Positions 52,540 through 61,685 of a stretch of 64,000 bases of DNA are shown here, piece by piece. Source of the stretch: Bacillota bacterium. Lineage in GTDB: Bacteria > Bacillota > Clostridia > Acetivibrionales > DSM-1351. Numbering within the stretch: position 1 is the stretch's first letter; every line of letters starts with the position of its first letter. The stretch lies in NCBI GenBank assembly GCA_023460955.1, contig JAEWOH010000024.1:144976-208975 (forward strand), written 5' to 3'. Below the pieces are notes generated by a model that had not been told where the DNA came from, made no database searches, and worked only from the letters and a program-made list of their open reading frames with translations. A program made the position numbers and the translations under genes.

Positions 52540-54252
52540 ATGAAAGACAGACCGTTATACGAAGTAAGAAAGATATCTAATCTTAAAGATATGATTGAAC
52601 AGAGCGCAAAAATTTATGCCGATAAGGCTGCTTTTCTGGTTAAGCCTAAAACCGGAGGGGACTACGTTCCTGTAACCTATAAAAATTTTAAGCAGGATAT
52701 TGATGTATTAGGGACAGCTTTGTTGAGTCTTAATCTAAAAGGAAAAAAGATTGCTTTGATCGGTGAAAACAGGTACGAATGGGCAACATCATACCTTGCT
52801 GTATGTAATGGGGCCGGTATAATTGTTCCTCTTGACAAGGAACTCCCTCAGAATGAGATTGAGAACTGCCTCGTTAGAAGCCATGCAGATGCTATTATTT
52901 TTTCAGGGACAGTATCCAAAAATATTGATAACATCTTAAAAAACATCACTACCTGCAAGTATTTTATAAATATGGATATTCAGGAGGATTCAAACGGTCA
53001 GCTTTCCTATACAAAGTTGTTGGAAAAGGGGCAGGAATTACTCCAGCAGGGTAATAGAGATTATCTTGATGCAGAAATAGATAACGAAGCGATGAACATT
53101 CTGTTATTTACTTCAGGTACTACCGACAAGTCAAAGGCTGTTATGCTCTCGCACAGAAACATTGCTGAAAATCTTATGGCTATGTGTTCCATGCTTTATA
53201 TTGATGAAAAAGATGTATTTTTATCTGTGCTGCCTATGCACCATACATATGAATGTACCTGCGGTTTCCTTTGTCAGATGTACAGGGGCTGTACTGTTGC
53301 TTTTTGTGAGGGGCTGCGTCACATAGTAAAAAATCTCAGAGAATCAGGTTGTACTGTAATGAATGGAGTACCTCTTGTTTTTGAATCAATATATAAACAG
53401 CTTATGAATCAGGTTGCAAAAAAACCGGGAGGACCACGAAAACTCAAGCTTGGAATAAGAATCAGCAAGTTGGCTGCTATATTCGGAGCAGATATTCGCC
53501 GAAAGCTTTTTGCAGAAATACATGATGCACTGGGTGGACATTTAAGGCTCTTTATCAGTGGTGCAGCCGCTATAGATCCCGAGGTATCCAAAGGCTTCAG
53601 AAATATTGGTATAAAGCTTGTACAGGGTTATGGACTGACAGAATGTGCTCCGATTGTGGGGCTGAACAGGGACTGCTGGTTTAAGGATGACGCAGCAGGC
53701 TTGCCGCTTCCCGGGCTAAAAGTTGTTATTGATCAACCTAACAGTGAAGCTATTGGTGAAATAAAGGTACAGGGTCCAAGTGTAATGTTAGGCTATTACG
53801 AAAATAAAGAAGCTACCGATGCCTGCATAAAAGACGGCTGGTTCCACACAGGAGATATGGGCTTTATTGACAGTGATGGATTTATCCACATTACAGGTAG
53901 AATGAAGAATGTAATTGTAACCAAGAACGGCAAGAATGTTTATCCAGAGGAAATCGAAACTCTTCTGAACAGAAGTGACTATATTAAGGAATCCCTTGTT
54001 TATGGCTTGGACGGAAAAGAAGATGTAGTTGTGTGTGCTCAGATAGTGCCTGACAAGGAAAAAATAGAGGAAGATATTAAAAATGGAATAATTGAAGATA
54101 AGGATGTACATTCAATTATCAATTCTGAAGTCAAGAGAATAAACAAAGAACTTGTTACCTACAAGTATGTTAAGGAATTCATTCTTAGGGATACAGAATT
54201 TGAGAAGACTACCACTAAAAAAATAAAGAGATATCAGGAATTGAAAAAATAA
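52540..54252 (+). CDS. AMP-forming long-chain acyl-CoA synthetase-like enzyme
   Basis: About 570 aa. P-loop LLFTSGTTDKSKAVMLSHRN near 185-205, MHHTYE, GYGLTECAPIVG, TGDMGFID and the hinge GRMKNVIVTKNGKNVYPEE with the C-terminal catalytic Lys region (KKIKRYQ). It activates a carboxylic acid, likely a fatty acid, as acyl-AMP. The start ATG 52540 was chosen because GGAGG is 8 nt before it. It stands between the methyl-transfer genes and an inositol phosphatase with no obvious functional link. Confidence 0.92.
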   Translation: MKDRPLYEVRKISNLKDMIEQSAKIYADKAAFLVKPKTGGDYVPVTYKNFKQDIDVLGTALLSLNLKGKKIALIGENRYEWATSYLAVCNGAGIIVPLDKELPQNEIENCLVRSHADAIIFSGTVSKNIDNILKNITTCKYFINMDIQEDSNGQLSYTKLLEKGQELLQQGNRDYLDAEIDNEAMNILLFTSGTTDKSKAVMLSHRNIAENLMAMCSMLYIDEKDVFLSVLPMHHTYECTCGFLCQMYRGCTVAFCEGLRHIVKNLRESGCTVMNGVPLVFESIYKQLMNQVAKKPGGPRKLKLGIRISKLAAIFGADIRRKLFAEIHDALGGHLRLFISGAAAIDPEVSKGFRNIGIKLVQGYGLTECAPIVGLNRDCWFKDDAAGLPLPGLKVVIDQPNSEAIGEIKVQGPSVMLGYYENKEATDACIKDGWFHTGDMGFIDSDGFIHITGRMKNVIVTKNGKNVYPEEIETLLNRSDYIKESLVYGLDGKEDVVVCAQIVPDKEKIEEDIKNGIIEDKDVHSIINSEVKRINKELVTYKYVKEFILRDTEFEKTTTKKIKRYQELKK

Positions 54253-54321
54253 TTAACAATTGATTTCGGCCTCTTTAAATGTAATAGCTGAGACAAATAG
54301 CGACAGGAGTTTTATATAGAG

Positions 54322-55113
54322 ATGGATGAGACAATAAACATAGCTTTAAATGAAGCAAAAAAGCTCGTTAAGGAAATCAGTGTACTGCTTTTAACAGATA
54401 TGGAGGGCAAGCAGGTTATAACAAAGAACGGTGATGCAAATTTCGTTACCGAAATAGATCTGAAAGTACAGGAAGAAATAATCAAAGGGTTGAAAGAAAT
54501 TCTTCCGGGGAGCAATATTATTGCAGAAGAAACAAAGGCTAATGATTTTACTCTTGGAAAATATACCTGGATTTTAGATCCTGTGGATGGAACTACCAAC
54601 CTGATGTACGGCTACAAGTATTCCTGCATTTCATTGGGGCTGGCGGTTGATGGAAAGCCTTATGCAGGAATTGTATACAATCCCTATCTCAAAGAAATGT
54701 ATTATGCACAAAAGGGAAAGGGAGCCTTCGTAAATGAAACCCCCATTTCGGTTACGGCAAACAAAACACTCAGAGACAGTCTGATAACCTTCGGAACCTC
54801 GCCCTACGACAAAGATAAGGCAAATGAGACCTTCCGTGTTGCAAAAAATGTTTTTCTTAAATGCAGAGATGTCAGACGATCTGGCTGTGCAGCACTGGAT
54901 ATTTGTAATGTAGCTGCCGGCAGGATGGATGGATTTTTTGAAATGGAGCTTCAGCCCTGGGATTACGCAGGGGCATCCCTTATTCTGGAAGAAGCCGGAG
55001 GAGTAATAACCGATTGGACCGGTAATAAGCTCAGTTACATACATAAGGATTCTGCAATAGCCAGTAACGGACATATTCACAGCGAGCTTTCCGATGAAAT
55101 AAAAAGGCAGTAG
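54322..55113 (+). CDS. inositol monophosphatase family protein
   Basis: 263 aa. All metal-binding boxes are present: E in IIAEET, WILDPVDGTTN near 90-100, GCAALDICNVAAGRMDGF and WDYAGASLILEEAGG. It cleaves inositol-1-phosphate or related sugar and nucleotide phosphates (CysQ-like) using magnesium. AGGAG lies 12 nt before the ATG, a rather long gap. Confidence 0.93.
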   Translation: MDETINIALNEAKKLVKEISVLLLTDMEGKQVITKNGDANFVTEIDLKVQEEIIKGLKEILPGSNIIAEETKANDFTLGKYTWILDPVDGTTNLMYGYKYSCISLGLAVDGKPYAGIVYNPYLKEMYYAQKGKGAFVNETPISVTANKTLRDSLITFGTSPYDKDKANETFRVAKNVFLKCRDVRRSGCAALDICNVAAGRMDGFFEMELQPWDYAGASLILEEAGGVITDWTGNKLSYIHKDSAIASNGHIHSELSDEIKRQ

Positions 55114-55135
55114 CCAATAATCGGTGGATAATATT

Positions 55136-55169
55136 AATGCACCTCAAATATTGATTTGGGTGCATTTTT
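55136..55169 (+). terminator. terminator after the inositol monophosphatase gene
   Basis: AATGCACC pairs with GGTGCATT around a 15-nt loop, then TTTATTTTT. Confidence 0.87.
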
Positions 55170-55258
55170 ATTTTTAATTAATTATTAATAAAATGGTTAG
55201 GACTTTTAATACAACTTATAGTAGTATTCGCTGCTAACAATTATTTACATTCTGTTAA

Positions 55259-55287
55259 TTGACTTAATTCCTACACATAGGTATACT
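55259..55287 (+). promoter_or_regulatory. promoter of the TraB-MutS-like operon
   Basis: TTGACT (55259-55264), 17 bp, TATACT (55282-55287). Confidence 0.6.
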
Positions 55288-55398
55288 GACAATAAATATT
55301 TGTATTATTACATAAAATACTCTTTGTAAGTACATAAATAGCTGAATAAAGGGGCTTGGACTACGAAGCACACTAATGAAAATAAGGAGCTAAAAATA

Positions 55399-56556
55399 AT
55401 GGATGAAGCTAATGTAACAAGATTAAAATATAGAGAAAAGGATATTATTCTGGTAGGAACTGCACATGTTTCAAAAGACAGCGTTGAACTGGTAAACCGG
55501 ATAATAAACGAGGAGTGCCCTGACAGCGTATGTGTTGAGCTGGATGAACAAAGATATGAAAGCATTCAGAATCCCAAGCAGTGGGAAAACACTGATATTA
55601 TTAAGGTTGTAAAACAAAAAAAGGTTGGCTTCCTTATTGCAAATCTGATTTTAAGCAGCTATCAGAAAAAGCTGGCAAAAAAGCTTGATTCTAATGTTGG
55701 CGGAGAAATGATTGAAGGGATTAAATGTGCAAAAAACATAAACGCTGAGCTTGTAATGGCGGATAGAAATATTCAGACTACTTTTTTAAGAATATGGAGA
55801 AAACTAAGCTTTTGGGAAAAGATGAAACTGATTTTCAGTCTGGTATTTTCTTTTGGAGATGATTCAGAGATTACAAATGAGGATCTGGAAGATATGCTAA
55901 AGGAGGATATGCTTGAATCTGCAATTTCAGGGCTCCGGAAGCAATTTCCTGTAATAGGTGAAATTCTAATATCTGAGAGAGATCAATACCTGGCTGCAAA
56001 AATTAAAAACGCCCCGGGAAATAAGATTGTTGCTGTCCTGGGAGGGGCTCATGTTCCAGGAGTAAAAAAGGAAATATTCAAAGAGCAGGATCTGGATAAA
56101 ATCTCGACTGTTCCTAACAAAAGCGCTGTTTCAAAGGTGGTGGGCTGGATTATTCCCGCGCTGATATTTGGGTTGTTTATATATGCCTTTGTGGTAAATT
56201 TTGAAACAGGGTTAAACCAATTATCTACCTGGGTATTGTGGACGGGACTGCTTGCAGCGCTGTTTACAGCACTTACACTAGGTCATCCTCTGAGTATACT
56301 GACATCGTTTTTAGCTGCTCCCATAACAGCACTGCATCCAATGCTTGCCTGTGGATGGTTTGCAGGACTGGTTGAGGCAACGGTAAAAAAGCCCACAGTT
56401 CAGGATGTTCAAAATATTCAGACAGATATGCTAAGTATAAAGGGAATACTTAAAAACCGTTTTCTGAAAACACTGGCTGTAGTTATAATGTCCAATATCG
56501 GAGCCTCAATAGGCACCTTTGTTGCAGGAACCGGTATTATTAAAAATCTGCTTTAA
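55399..56556 (+). CDS. TraB/PrgY-family membrane protein
   Basis: 385 aa. The N-terminal half carries IILVGTAHVSKDSVELV, VCVELDEQRYE and LGGAHVPGV, the conserved GxxH and related boxes of the TraB/GumN group, thought to be a metal-dependent peptidase-like fold. The C-terminal ~150 residues contain four or five membrane helices, as in enterococcal TraB/PrgY that limits peptide pheromone activity. Role here unknown. Followed after 11 nt by the MutS-like gene in the same operon. Confidence 0.9.
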   Translation: MDEANVTRLKYREKDIILVGTAHVSKDSVELVNRIINEECPDSVCVELDEQRYESIQNPKQWENTDIIKVVKQKKVGFLIANLILSSYQKKLAKKLDSNVGGEMIEGIKCAKNINAELVMADRNIQTTFLRIWRKLSFWEKMKLIFSLVFSFGDDSEITNEDLEDMLKEDMLESAISGLRKQFPVIGEILISERDQYLAAKIKNAPGNKIVAVLGGAHVPGVKKEIFKEQDLDKISTVPNKSAVSKVVGWIIPALIFGLFIYAFVVNFETGLNQLSTWVLWTGLLAALFTALTLGHPLSILTSFLAAPITALHPMLACGWFAGLVEATVKKPTVQDVQNIQTDMLSIKGILKNRFLKTLAVVIMSNIGASIGTFVAGTGIIKNLL

Positions 56557-56567
56557 CGGAGGGGCAT

Positions 56568-58451
56568 ATGTATACGCCTGAAAATAAATACCGGAGAAGA
56601 GTTGAAGCTTATATTAAAAAACTAAGTCTATACACAAGTAAAAGCAATGCTTTGGGAAACTACAAACTGTTATTGTTTTTTACGGGAGTTGCATTGACCG
56701 TGGTTTTTTATGTAATGAAGCAGCATATTCTGATGTCAGCAATGCTTATTTTAATAGTAGCTGCCTTCACCTATCTGTCCATACTTCAAAACCGTATGAT
56801 TAAAAATAAAAACTACTCTCAGGCAATGCTTCAAATCAATACAATGTGCCTGAAGAGGTCACAAGGTCTATGGAAAACTTTTTCCGATGCCGGAGAGGAA
56901 TTTGAGAACAGTAGCCACAATTATACCTACGATCTTGATGTTTTTGGGCAGGGTTCACTTTTTCAGATGCTTAATATGACGACAACCTACACAGGAAGAA
57001 AGAGTCTTGCTGACATGTTTCTTAAGCCCCTTGACAAAACCGAAGAAATCAAATGGCGTCAAGAGGCCTTAGCAGAACTTTCAAAAAAATTAACCTTCCG
57101 CCACAGACTATATTCTAATGTTTTAGTGTCAAATAAAAATATTGTTTTGGCTGATTCGGAGGAGCAGGGTAAAAAGAAGATTAAATCGCTTAATGACTTA
57201 ATAGATAAACTGGATGATTTATTTACATGGGCAAAAGAAGAAAACAGCCTGTATTCATCTACCTGGTTCAAGGTATTTATAACTGCACTACCTGTGATAA
57301 CAATCCTTTTGGTTTTTCTAGGAATAATAAAAGCTGTTCCGTTTTATTTTCCCATAGCCGGGTTTGCAATTCAGTTCCTGCTGCTGGGCTACCGGATAAA
57401 TTTCAGAAACAAGAGCTTTGAGCTGGTAGAAAGGTACTCAAGGACCCTAAAGGTATACGTTTCTGTGCTTAAGCAGTTTGAAGCCGAAAAATTTGAAAGT
57501 ACTTATATAAAAGGGTTGCAGCAGAAATTAAAGGGAGAAACGAAAATACCCGCATCAAGACAGATTGAAAAGCTTTCCAAGCTTTGGGAACTGATAGCAA
57601 ACAGATATAATTTTCTCCATACAATAGTTAATACTATAACTTTATGGGATTTTCACTGCCTGGCTGCCCTTGAAAAGTGGAAAAAAAACAGTGGAAGACA
57701 TGTTGAGGAATGGTTTCTGATTATTGGAGAAGTAGAAGCACTATGCAGTCTTTCAGTAATGTACCATGACAATCCGGACTATATAATACCTCAGGTGTCT
57801 GAAACGCTGAGCGCAGGCATCGTTGCACGTGAACTGGGACATCCCCTTCTAACAAATGCCAGGAAGTGCAACGATATCGAGTTTAATGGAGGGCAGCCAA
57901 TACTTCTTATCACCGGCTCAAATATGTCTGGGAAAAGTACTTTCCTGCGGACTTTAGGCTTAAGCCTTATATTATCGTATATTGGACTGCCGGTATGTGC
58001 TAAAGCTTTCGGCTGCCCGGTTTTGAAGGTGTATGCCTGTATGAGAACCAGTGATAATCTGGGGCAGAGTGTATCCTCCTTCTATGCTGAACTGCTCAGG
58101 GTCAAAATGATTGTCGAGGCAGTTGACAGGGGAGAAAAGGTGTTTTTCCTGCTGGACGAAATATTCAAGGGGACAAACTCTGCAGACAGGCATACCGGCG
58201 CAAAAATGCTTATCAGCCAGCTCGACAGAAAGGGAGCCTGGGGTATGGTTTCGACGCATGATCTGGAGCTGGCTGATATTGAGAGGGAAAGTAAAGGCAG
58301 GATAGCTAATTATCATTTTAAAGAGTATTATGAGAACGATAAAATTTATTTTGATTACAAACTTCGTAGAGGAGTCTCCGACACAAGAAATGCCATATAT
58401 CTCATGAAGCTGGCTGGAGTGAAGTTGGATGGCGAATCAGATATAAAATAA
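56568..58451 (+). CDS. membrane-anchored MutS-like ATPase
   Basis: 627 aa. Two hydrophobic pairs are visible: about residues 28-68 and 233-270. The C-terminal ~200 residues are a MutS ATPase domain with Walker A GSNMSGKST, the Q-loop region, Walker B FFLLDEIFKGTNS and STHDLELAD. It lacks the mismatch-binding domain I and the connector domain, so post-replicative mismatch repair is unlikely. A central helical lever region (MutS III-like, around DVFGQGSLFQMLNMT) is kept. GGAGG lies 5 nt before the ATG. Function of this MutS-related group is not known to me. Confidence 0.88.
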   Translation: MYTPENKYRRRVEAYIKKLSLYTSKSNALGNYKLLLFFTGVALTVVFYVMKQHILMSAMLILIVAAFTYLSILQNRMIKNKNYSQAMLQINTMCLKRSQGLWKTFSDAGEEFENSSHNYTYDLDVFGQGSLFQMLNMTTTYTGRKSLADMFLKPLDKTEEIKWRQEALAELSKKLTFRHRLYSNVLVSNKNIVLADSEEQGKKKIKSLNDLIDKLDDLFTWAKEENSLYSSTWFKVFITALPVITILLVFLGIIKAVPFYFPIAGFAIQFLLLGYRINFRNKSFELVERYSRTLKVYVSVLKQFEAEKFESTYIKGLQQKLKGETKIPASRQIEKLSKLWELIANRYNFLHTIVNTITLWDFHCLAALEKWKKNSGRHVEEWFLIIGEVEALCSLSVMYHDNPDYIIPQVSETLSAGIVARELGHPLLTNARKCNDIEFNGGQPILLITGSNMSGKSTFLRTLGLSLILSYIGLPVCAKAFGCPVLKVYACMRTSDNLGQSVSSFYAELLRVKMIVEAVDRGEKVFFLLDEIFKGTNSADRHTGAKMLISQLDRKGAWGMVSTHDLELADIERESKGRIANYHFKEYYENDKIYFDYKLRRGVSDTRNAIYLMKLAGVKLDGESDIK

Positions 58452-58526
58452 ATTAATACAGACTGTCATATAATAAACATAAGTAAATATTATTTGCTTA
58501 ATGTGAATTGAAAGGAATGTGACGGT

Positions 58527-59021
58527 ATGAATCCTTTTAAGGTTAAAGGAAAATTCGATCTTAAAAAACTTATTTTAAGTGTAGTAATCAGTGAGGGTGT
58601 CGGCTTTATAAGCAGTATTCTGACAAGGGACCAGATGGAGATTTATAAGCAGTTGAAGCAACCGGCATTTGCCCCGCCCTCCTGGGTGTTTGGAGTGGTG
58701 TGGCCCATACTGTTTTTATTAATGGGTATCGCAAGCTACAGAATATGGATGTATGGAACTCAGGGGAAGAATGTAAAGGATGCTTTGTTCTATTATGGAG
58801 CACAACTTGCATTTAATTTTCTGTGGAGTATTTTATTTTTCGGCGCAGGGCTTAGAGGCTTGGCACTTATTGATTTAATTATCCTGATTGTGTTTGTAAT
58901 AATAACTATTGTTAAATTTTACAGGATAGATAAACTTTCCGGATGGCTTCTGGTGCCCTACCTGTTATGGATTATCTTTGCCGCCTTTCTGAATTACGCA
59001 GTGTGGCAGCTAAACAAATAG
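58527..59021 (+). CDS. tspO: TspO/MBR family protein
   Basis: 164 aa with five membrane helices. PPSWVFGVVWPILFLLMGIASYRIW is the diagnostic block, and the helix ends FNFLWSILFFG and WIIFAAFLNYAVWQLN also match. TspO binds porphyrins and steroids and is linked to tetrapyrrole handling and stress. AAAGGAATGTGA region lies before the ATG. Single gene. Confidence 0.93.
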   Translation: MNPFKVKGKFDLKKLILSVVISEGVGFISSILTRDQMEIYKQLKQPAFAPPSWVFGVVWPILFLLMGIASYRIWMYGTQGKNVKDALFYYGAQLAFNFLWSILFFGAGLRGLALIDLIILIVFVIITIVKFYRIDKLSGWLLVPYLLWIIFAAFLNYAVWQLNK

Positions 59022-59093
59022 GAAGATAAAGGAATGATTATATAGAAGGTATCAAAAAGAAATCTATATTTATTGATAATGAATATATAGATG

Positions 59094-59126
59094 AGTATTA
59101 CATGTCAAAGCTTGACCTGTAATACT
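59094..59126. other. 12-bp hairpin downstream of tspO
   Basis: AGTATTACA-T-GTC pairs with GAC-C-TGTAATACT around AAAGCTT. It is the middle of three hairpins in 59062-59167; the first is ATCTATAT/ATATAGAT. Confidence 0.55.
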
Positions 59127-59141
59127 AAGAGGAGAAAAACA

Positions 59142-59167
59142 GGGACTGCTTAATTTTAAGCAGTCCC
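59142..59167. terminator. bidirectional terminator between tspO and the small zinc-ribbon gene
   Basis: GGGACTGCTTAA and TTAAGCAGTCCC form a perfect 12-bp stem with a 2-nt spacer. On the minus strand it is followed by TGTTTTTC. Confidence 0.75.
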
Positions 59168-59195
59168 TTAATTAATGCTGTAAACGTAATTATTC

Positions 59196-59411
59196 TTAAT
59201 ACTCTTCTTCTTGAATATCAAAAACGAAATTGCATTTGTCACATCTGAAGACTAGAAGAGTTCCAAAGCTTTCACTTTCAGTATCCTCCACGTGTATTAG
59301 TCCTCCACAGTTACATTTTTTGGGATATCCGTTCATGCAGGTGCAACATTCGGTATGGCGTGAATTGTTTCGTTTAATATCGGGTTTTACATCTAAGGTA
59401 CGAGTACACAT
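59196..59411 (-). CDS. small cysteine-rich (zinc-ribbon-like) protein
   Basis: 71 aa. Cysteines are clustered: CCTCMNGYPKKCNCGG in the middle and CDKC near the end, with a beta-strand GTLLVFRCDKCNFVFDI. Two C-x-C/C-x2-C knuckles would form a zinc ribbon or rubredoxin-like site. No named family. ATG 59411 is used since GGAG lies 8 nt before it; GTG codons just upstream are less likely. Single gene. Confidence 0.65.
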   Translation of the reverse strand: MCTRTLDVKPDIKRNNSRHTECCTCMNGYPKKCNCGGLIHVEDTESESFGTLLVFRCDKCNFVFDIQEEEY

Positions 59412-59564
59412 GACCACCACTCCAATCGATTTTATGTATTAATTTTAATACATATTTAGGAAATAGTAAAGTGTTTATGCATGTATACATGAGATTTTTC
59501 AAGGGCTTGAAGGTTTTTATATGATAAATAAATAACAAACAATACTGGCAAAAATTATAATTAA

Positions 59565-59582
59565 TTGTTAAAAAATTTTCAA
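59565..59582 (+). promoter_or_regulatory. Rex-like operator upstream of the hydrogenase operon
   Basis: TTGTTAAAAAATTTTCAA matches the Rex half-site TTGTTAA perfectly and the second half with two changes, at the right 18-bp length. It lies 28 bp upstream of the -35 box. NADH-sensing control by Rex is known for clostridial hydrogenase and fermentation genes. Confidence 0.45.
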
Positions 59583-59610
59583 ATTCTGTGAAAAAAATAT
59601 CAAACTCTGA

Positions 59611-59639
59611 TTGACAATGTTAACGGTAGAATTTACAAT
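59611..59639 (+). promoter_or_regulatory. promoter of the hydrogenase operon
   Basis: TTGACA (59611-59616), 17 bp, TACAAT (59634-59639). The resulting leader is about 200 nt and contains CAAACTC/GAGTTTG pairing (59688-59717) and two GGGCCGT repeats just before the ribosome binding site. The rest of the 59421-59844 gap shows no gene. Confidence 0.75.
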
Positions 59640-59844
59640 AGAATTGAGAATGTTAAAAATTTCGCATATTAGAGATACGGTATTTAGCAAACTCGTTTTT
59701 TTATATGGTGAGTTTGTATACAAAGTACTATTAGCGAAAATATCGGATTTAACCTTATATGGCTATACTGTTGAGTTTTAAGCCTGGTAAGGTATTGTAT
59801 TTTATTTATAAGGGGCCGTTACAAGGGCCGTAGGAGGCTAAAAA

Positions 59845-60309
59845 ATGGAGAAGGTCAGAGAAGTATTGAATCGCTATGGCAATTCAAAAGACAATCTTAT
59901 TCAAATTATGTTGGAACTACAGAATATTTCAGGTACAAATTCACTTCCTCATGAATGGGTAGAATTTGCTGCAGCTGAGCTGGATATGCCTTTAAGCAGG
60001 GCGTACAGTGTTATTACCTTCTATTCAATGTTTGGTACCGAACCAAGAGGAAAGTATGTTGTGGAAGTCTGTAAGAGTGCGCCTTGTCATGTAACAGGTG
60101 CAAACAGCTTATTAAAAATGCTGGAGACTGAATTAAATGTAAAGCCAGGTGAAACAACTGAAGATGGGGAGTTTACATTAATACAGTCTGCATGTTTCGG
60201 AGCATGTGACATTTCACCTGCGATAAAGATTGGCGAGAAGGTTTATGGAAATCTTACACCTGATAAGCTGAAAGAGATAGTAAACTCTTATAGGGAGGGT
60301 CAACAATAA
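59845..60309 (+). CDS. hydC: hydrogenase subunit HydC (NuoE-like [2Fe-2S] protein)
   Basis: 154 aa. A helical N-terminal part followed by a thioredoxin-fold [2Fe-2S] domain with ligands Cys76, Cys81, Cys117 and Cys121 (VCKSAPC; ACFGAC). This is the smallest subunit of NADH-linked, often electron-bifurcating, [FeFe]-hydrogenases and the counterpart of NuoE. GTAGGAGG lies 6 nt before the ATG. Its stop overlaps the next ATG by one base, tying it to HydB. Confidence 0.93.
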   Translation: MEKVREVLNRYGNSKDNLIQIMLELQNISGTNSLPHEWVEFAAAELDMPLSRAYSVITFYSMFGTEPRGKYVVEVCKSAPCHVTGANSLLKMLETELNVKPGETTEDGEFTLIQSACFGACDISPAIKIGEKVYGNLTPDKLKEIVNSYREGQQ

Positions 60310-61592
60310 TGGATAAGGTATTGAGCGCAAGATTCGGAAAAATCAAACCTGACAGTGTTGAAGAATATACAGCTGCTGGTGGTTATGAAGGCCTTAAAAA
60401 GACAATGTCAATGGAGCATGTAGATGCAATTGAAGAAATAAAAAAAGCCAACCTTTTTGGAAGAGGCGGAGCTGCTTACCCTACAGGTATAAAGTGGGAG
60501 CAGGCTTATGCAATAACAAAAGGGCCTAAATACATGGTTTGTAACGCAGACGAAGGTGAGCCGGGTACGTTTAAGGATAGACATATCCTTGCTGAAGACC
60601 CCCTGGAGCTGATTGAAGGTATGACCATCGGCGCATATATAATGGGCGCAAAAGAGGGCTTTATATATATCAGAGGAGAGTATGCTGCAATACAGAAGAT
60701 AGTAAGAAGTGCAATCAGCAATGCAGAAAAGGCTGGATACCTTGGTAAGAACATACTCGGCAGAGAAGGCTTTGACTTCACTCTTAAGGTTGTGTCAGGT
60801 GCCGGAGCCTATGTTTGCGGTGAAAATACTGCATTGGTTGAATCCATTGAGGGCAAGACCGGAAGACCAAGACAAAAGCCCCCTTACATCAAGAATTGTG
60901 GGCTCTACCAAATGCCAACAATATTGAACAACGTTGAAACTTATTCTTGTATACCCTGGATAATCAAGGACGGCGGAGAAACCTTCAGCAAGAAGGGAAC
61001 TGAGTTCAGCGGCGGTACAAAGCTAATGTGTCTCTCTGGTAATGTTAAGAACAGGGGAGTTTATGAGATTCCTTTTGGTATGACCTTAAGAGAATTAATA
61101 TATGATCTTGGCGGTGGAGTAACAAATGGTAGAAAGCTTAAATTTGTTCACATGGGAGGACAATCAGGCAGCTGTTTCCCTGAAAGTCTGATGGATACAA
61201 AGATTTGTTATTACGATCTCAAAAAAGCGGGTATTTCTTTAGGCTCAGGTGCAGTTGTTGTAGTAGATGACAGTCACTGTGTAATTGATTACCTTAAAAA
61301 TTCAATGGAATTCTTTGAAGAAGAATCCTGCGGTAAATGTACTCCATGCAGAGAAGGAACCTACAGATTGGTACAGTTGGTTGATAAGTTTACTGAAGGA
61401 ACTGCTACCATGGAAGATTTCAATAAGCTGAAGAGCCTTGCTCAGACCATGAAGACATCAAGCTTCTGCGGCCTCGGACAAAGTGCTCCTGTTCCACTGT
61501 TGACTCTTATTAAGTATTTTGAGGAAGAGTTTCTTGAGCATATAAACGGCAAATGCAGAACAGGCACATGCCCTATGCACGGCAAAAATTAA
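60309..61592 (+). CDS. hydB: hydrogenase subunit HydB (NuoF-like NADH/FMN subunit)
   Basis: 427 aa. NADH site GRGGAAYPTG (51-60), FMN site NADEGEPGTFKD (79-90), and a [4Fe-4S] site at Cys341, Cys344, Cys347 and Cys387 (SCGKCTPC). It lacks both the N-terminal [2Fe-2S] domain and the C-terminal two-cluster ferredoxin domain of longer HydB/NuoF proteins; the end has three extra cysteines (KCRTGTC and before). It oxidises or forms NAD(P)H. After the TAA the same frame stays open for 19 more codons. Confidence 0.93.
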   Translation: MDKVLSARFGKIKPDSVEEYTAAGGYEGLKKTMSMEHVDAIEEIKKANLFGRGGAAYPTGIKWEQAYAITKGPKYMVCNADEGEPGTFKDRHILAEDPLELIEGMTIGAYIMGAKEGFIYIRGEYAAIQKIVRSAISNAEKAGYLGKNILGREGFDFTLKVVSGAGAYVCGENTALVESIEGKTGRPRQKPPYIKNCGLYQMPTILNNVETYSCIPWIIKDGGETFSKKGTEFSGGTKLMCLSGNVKNRGVYEIPFGMTLRELIYDLGGGVTNGRKLKFVHMGGQSGSCFPESLMDTKICYYDLKKAGISLGSGAVVVVDDSHCVIDYLKNSMEFFEEESCGKCTPCREGTYRLVQLVDKFTEGTATMEDFNKLKSLAQTMKTSSFCGLGQSAPVPLLTLIKYFEEEFLEHINGKCRTGTCPMHGKN

Positions 61593-61685
61593 GAGATAGC
61601 AAAGGAAGCTGGAGTGGCTGAATTTGTATCAGCAAAGCTTCATGAGAATTAGTATTTATGTGCCATAGTTGGCTTGGAGGTTATT

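Noticed and set aside
54631..55080. 149-codon open frame antisense to the inositol monophosphatase gene
   Set aside because: Shadow of a gene with all catalytic boxes; no ribosome binding site.
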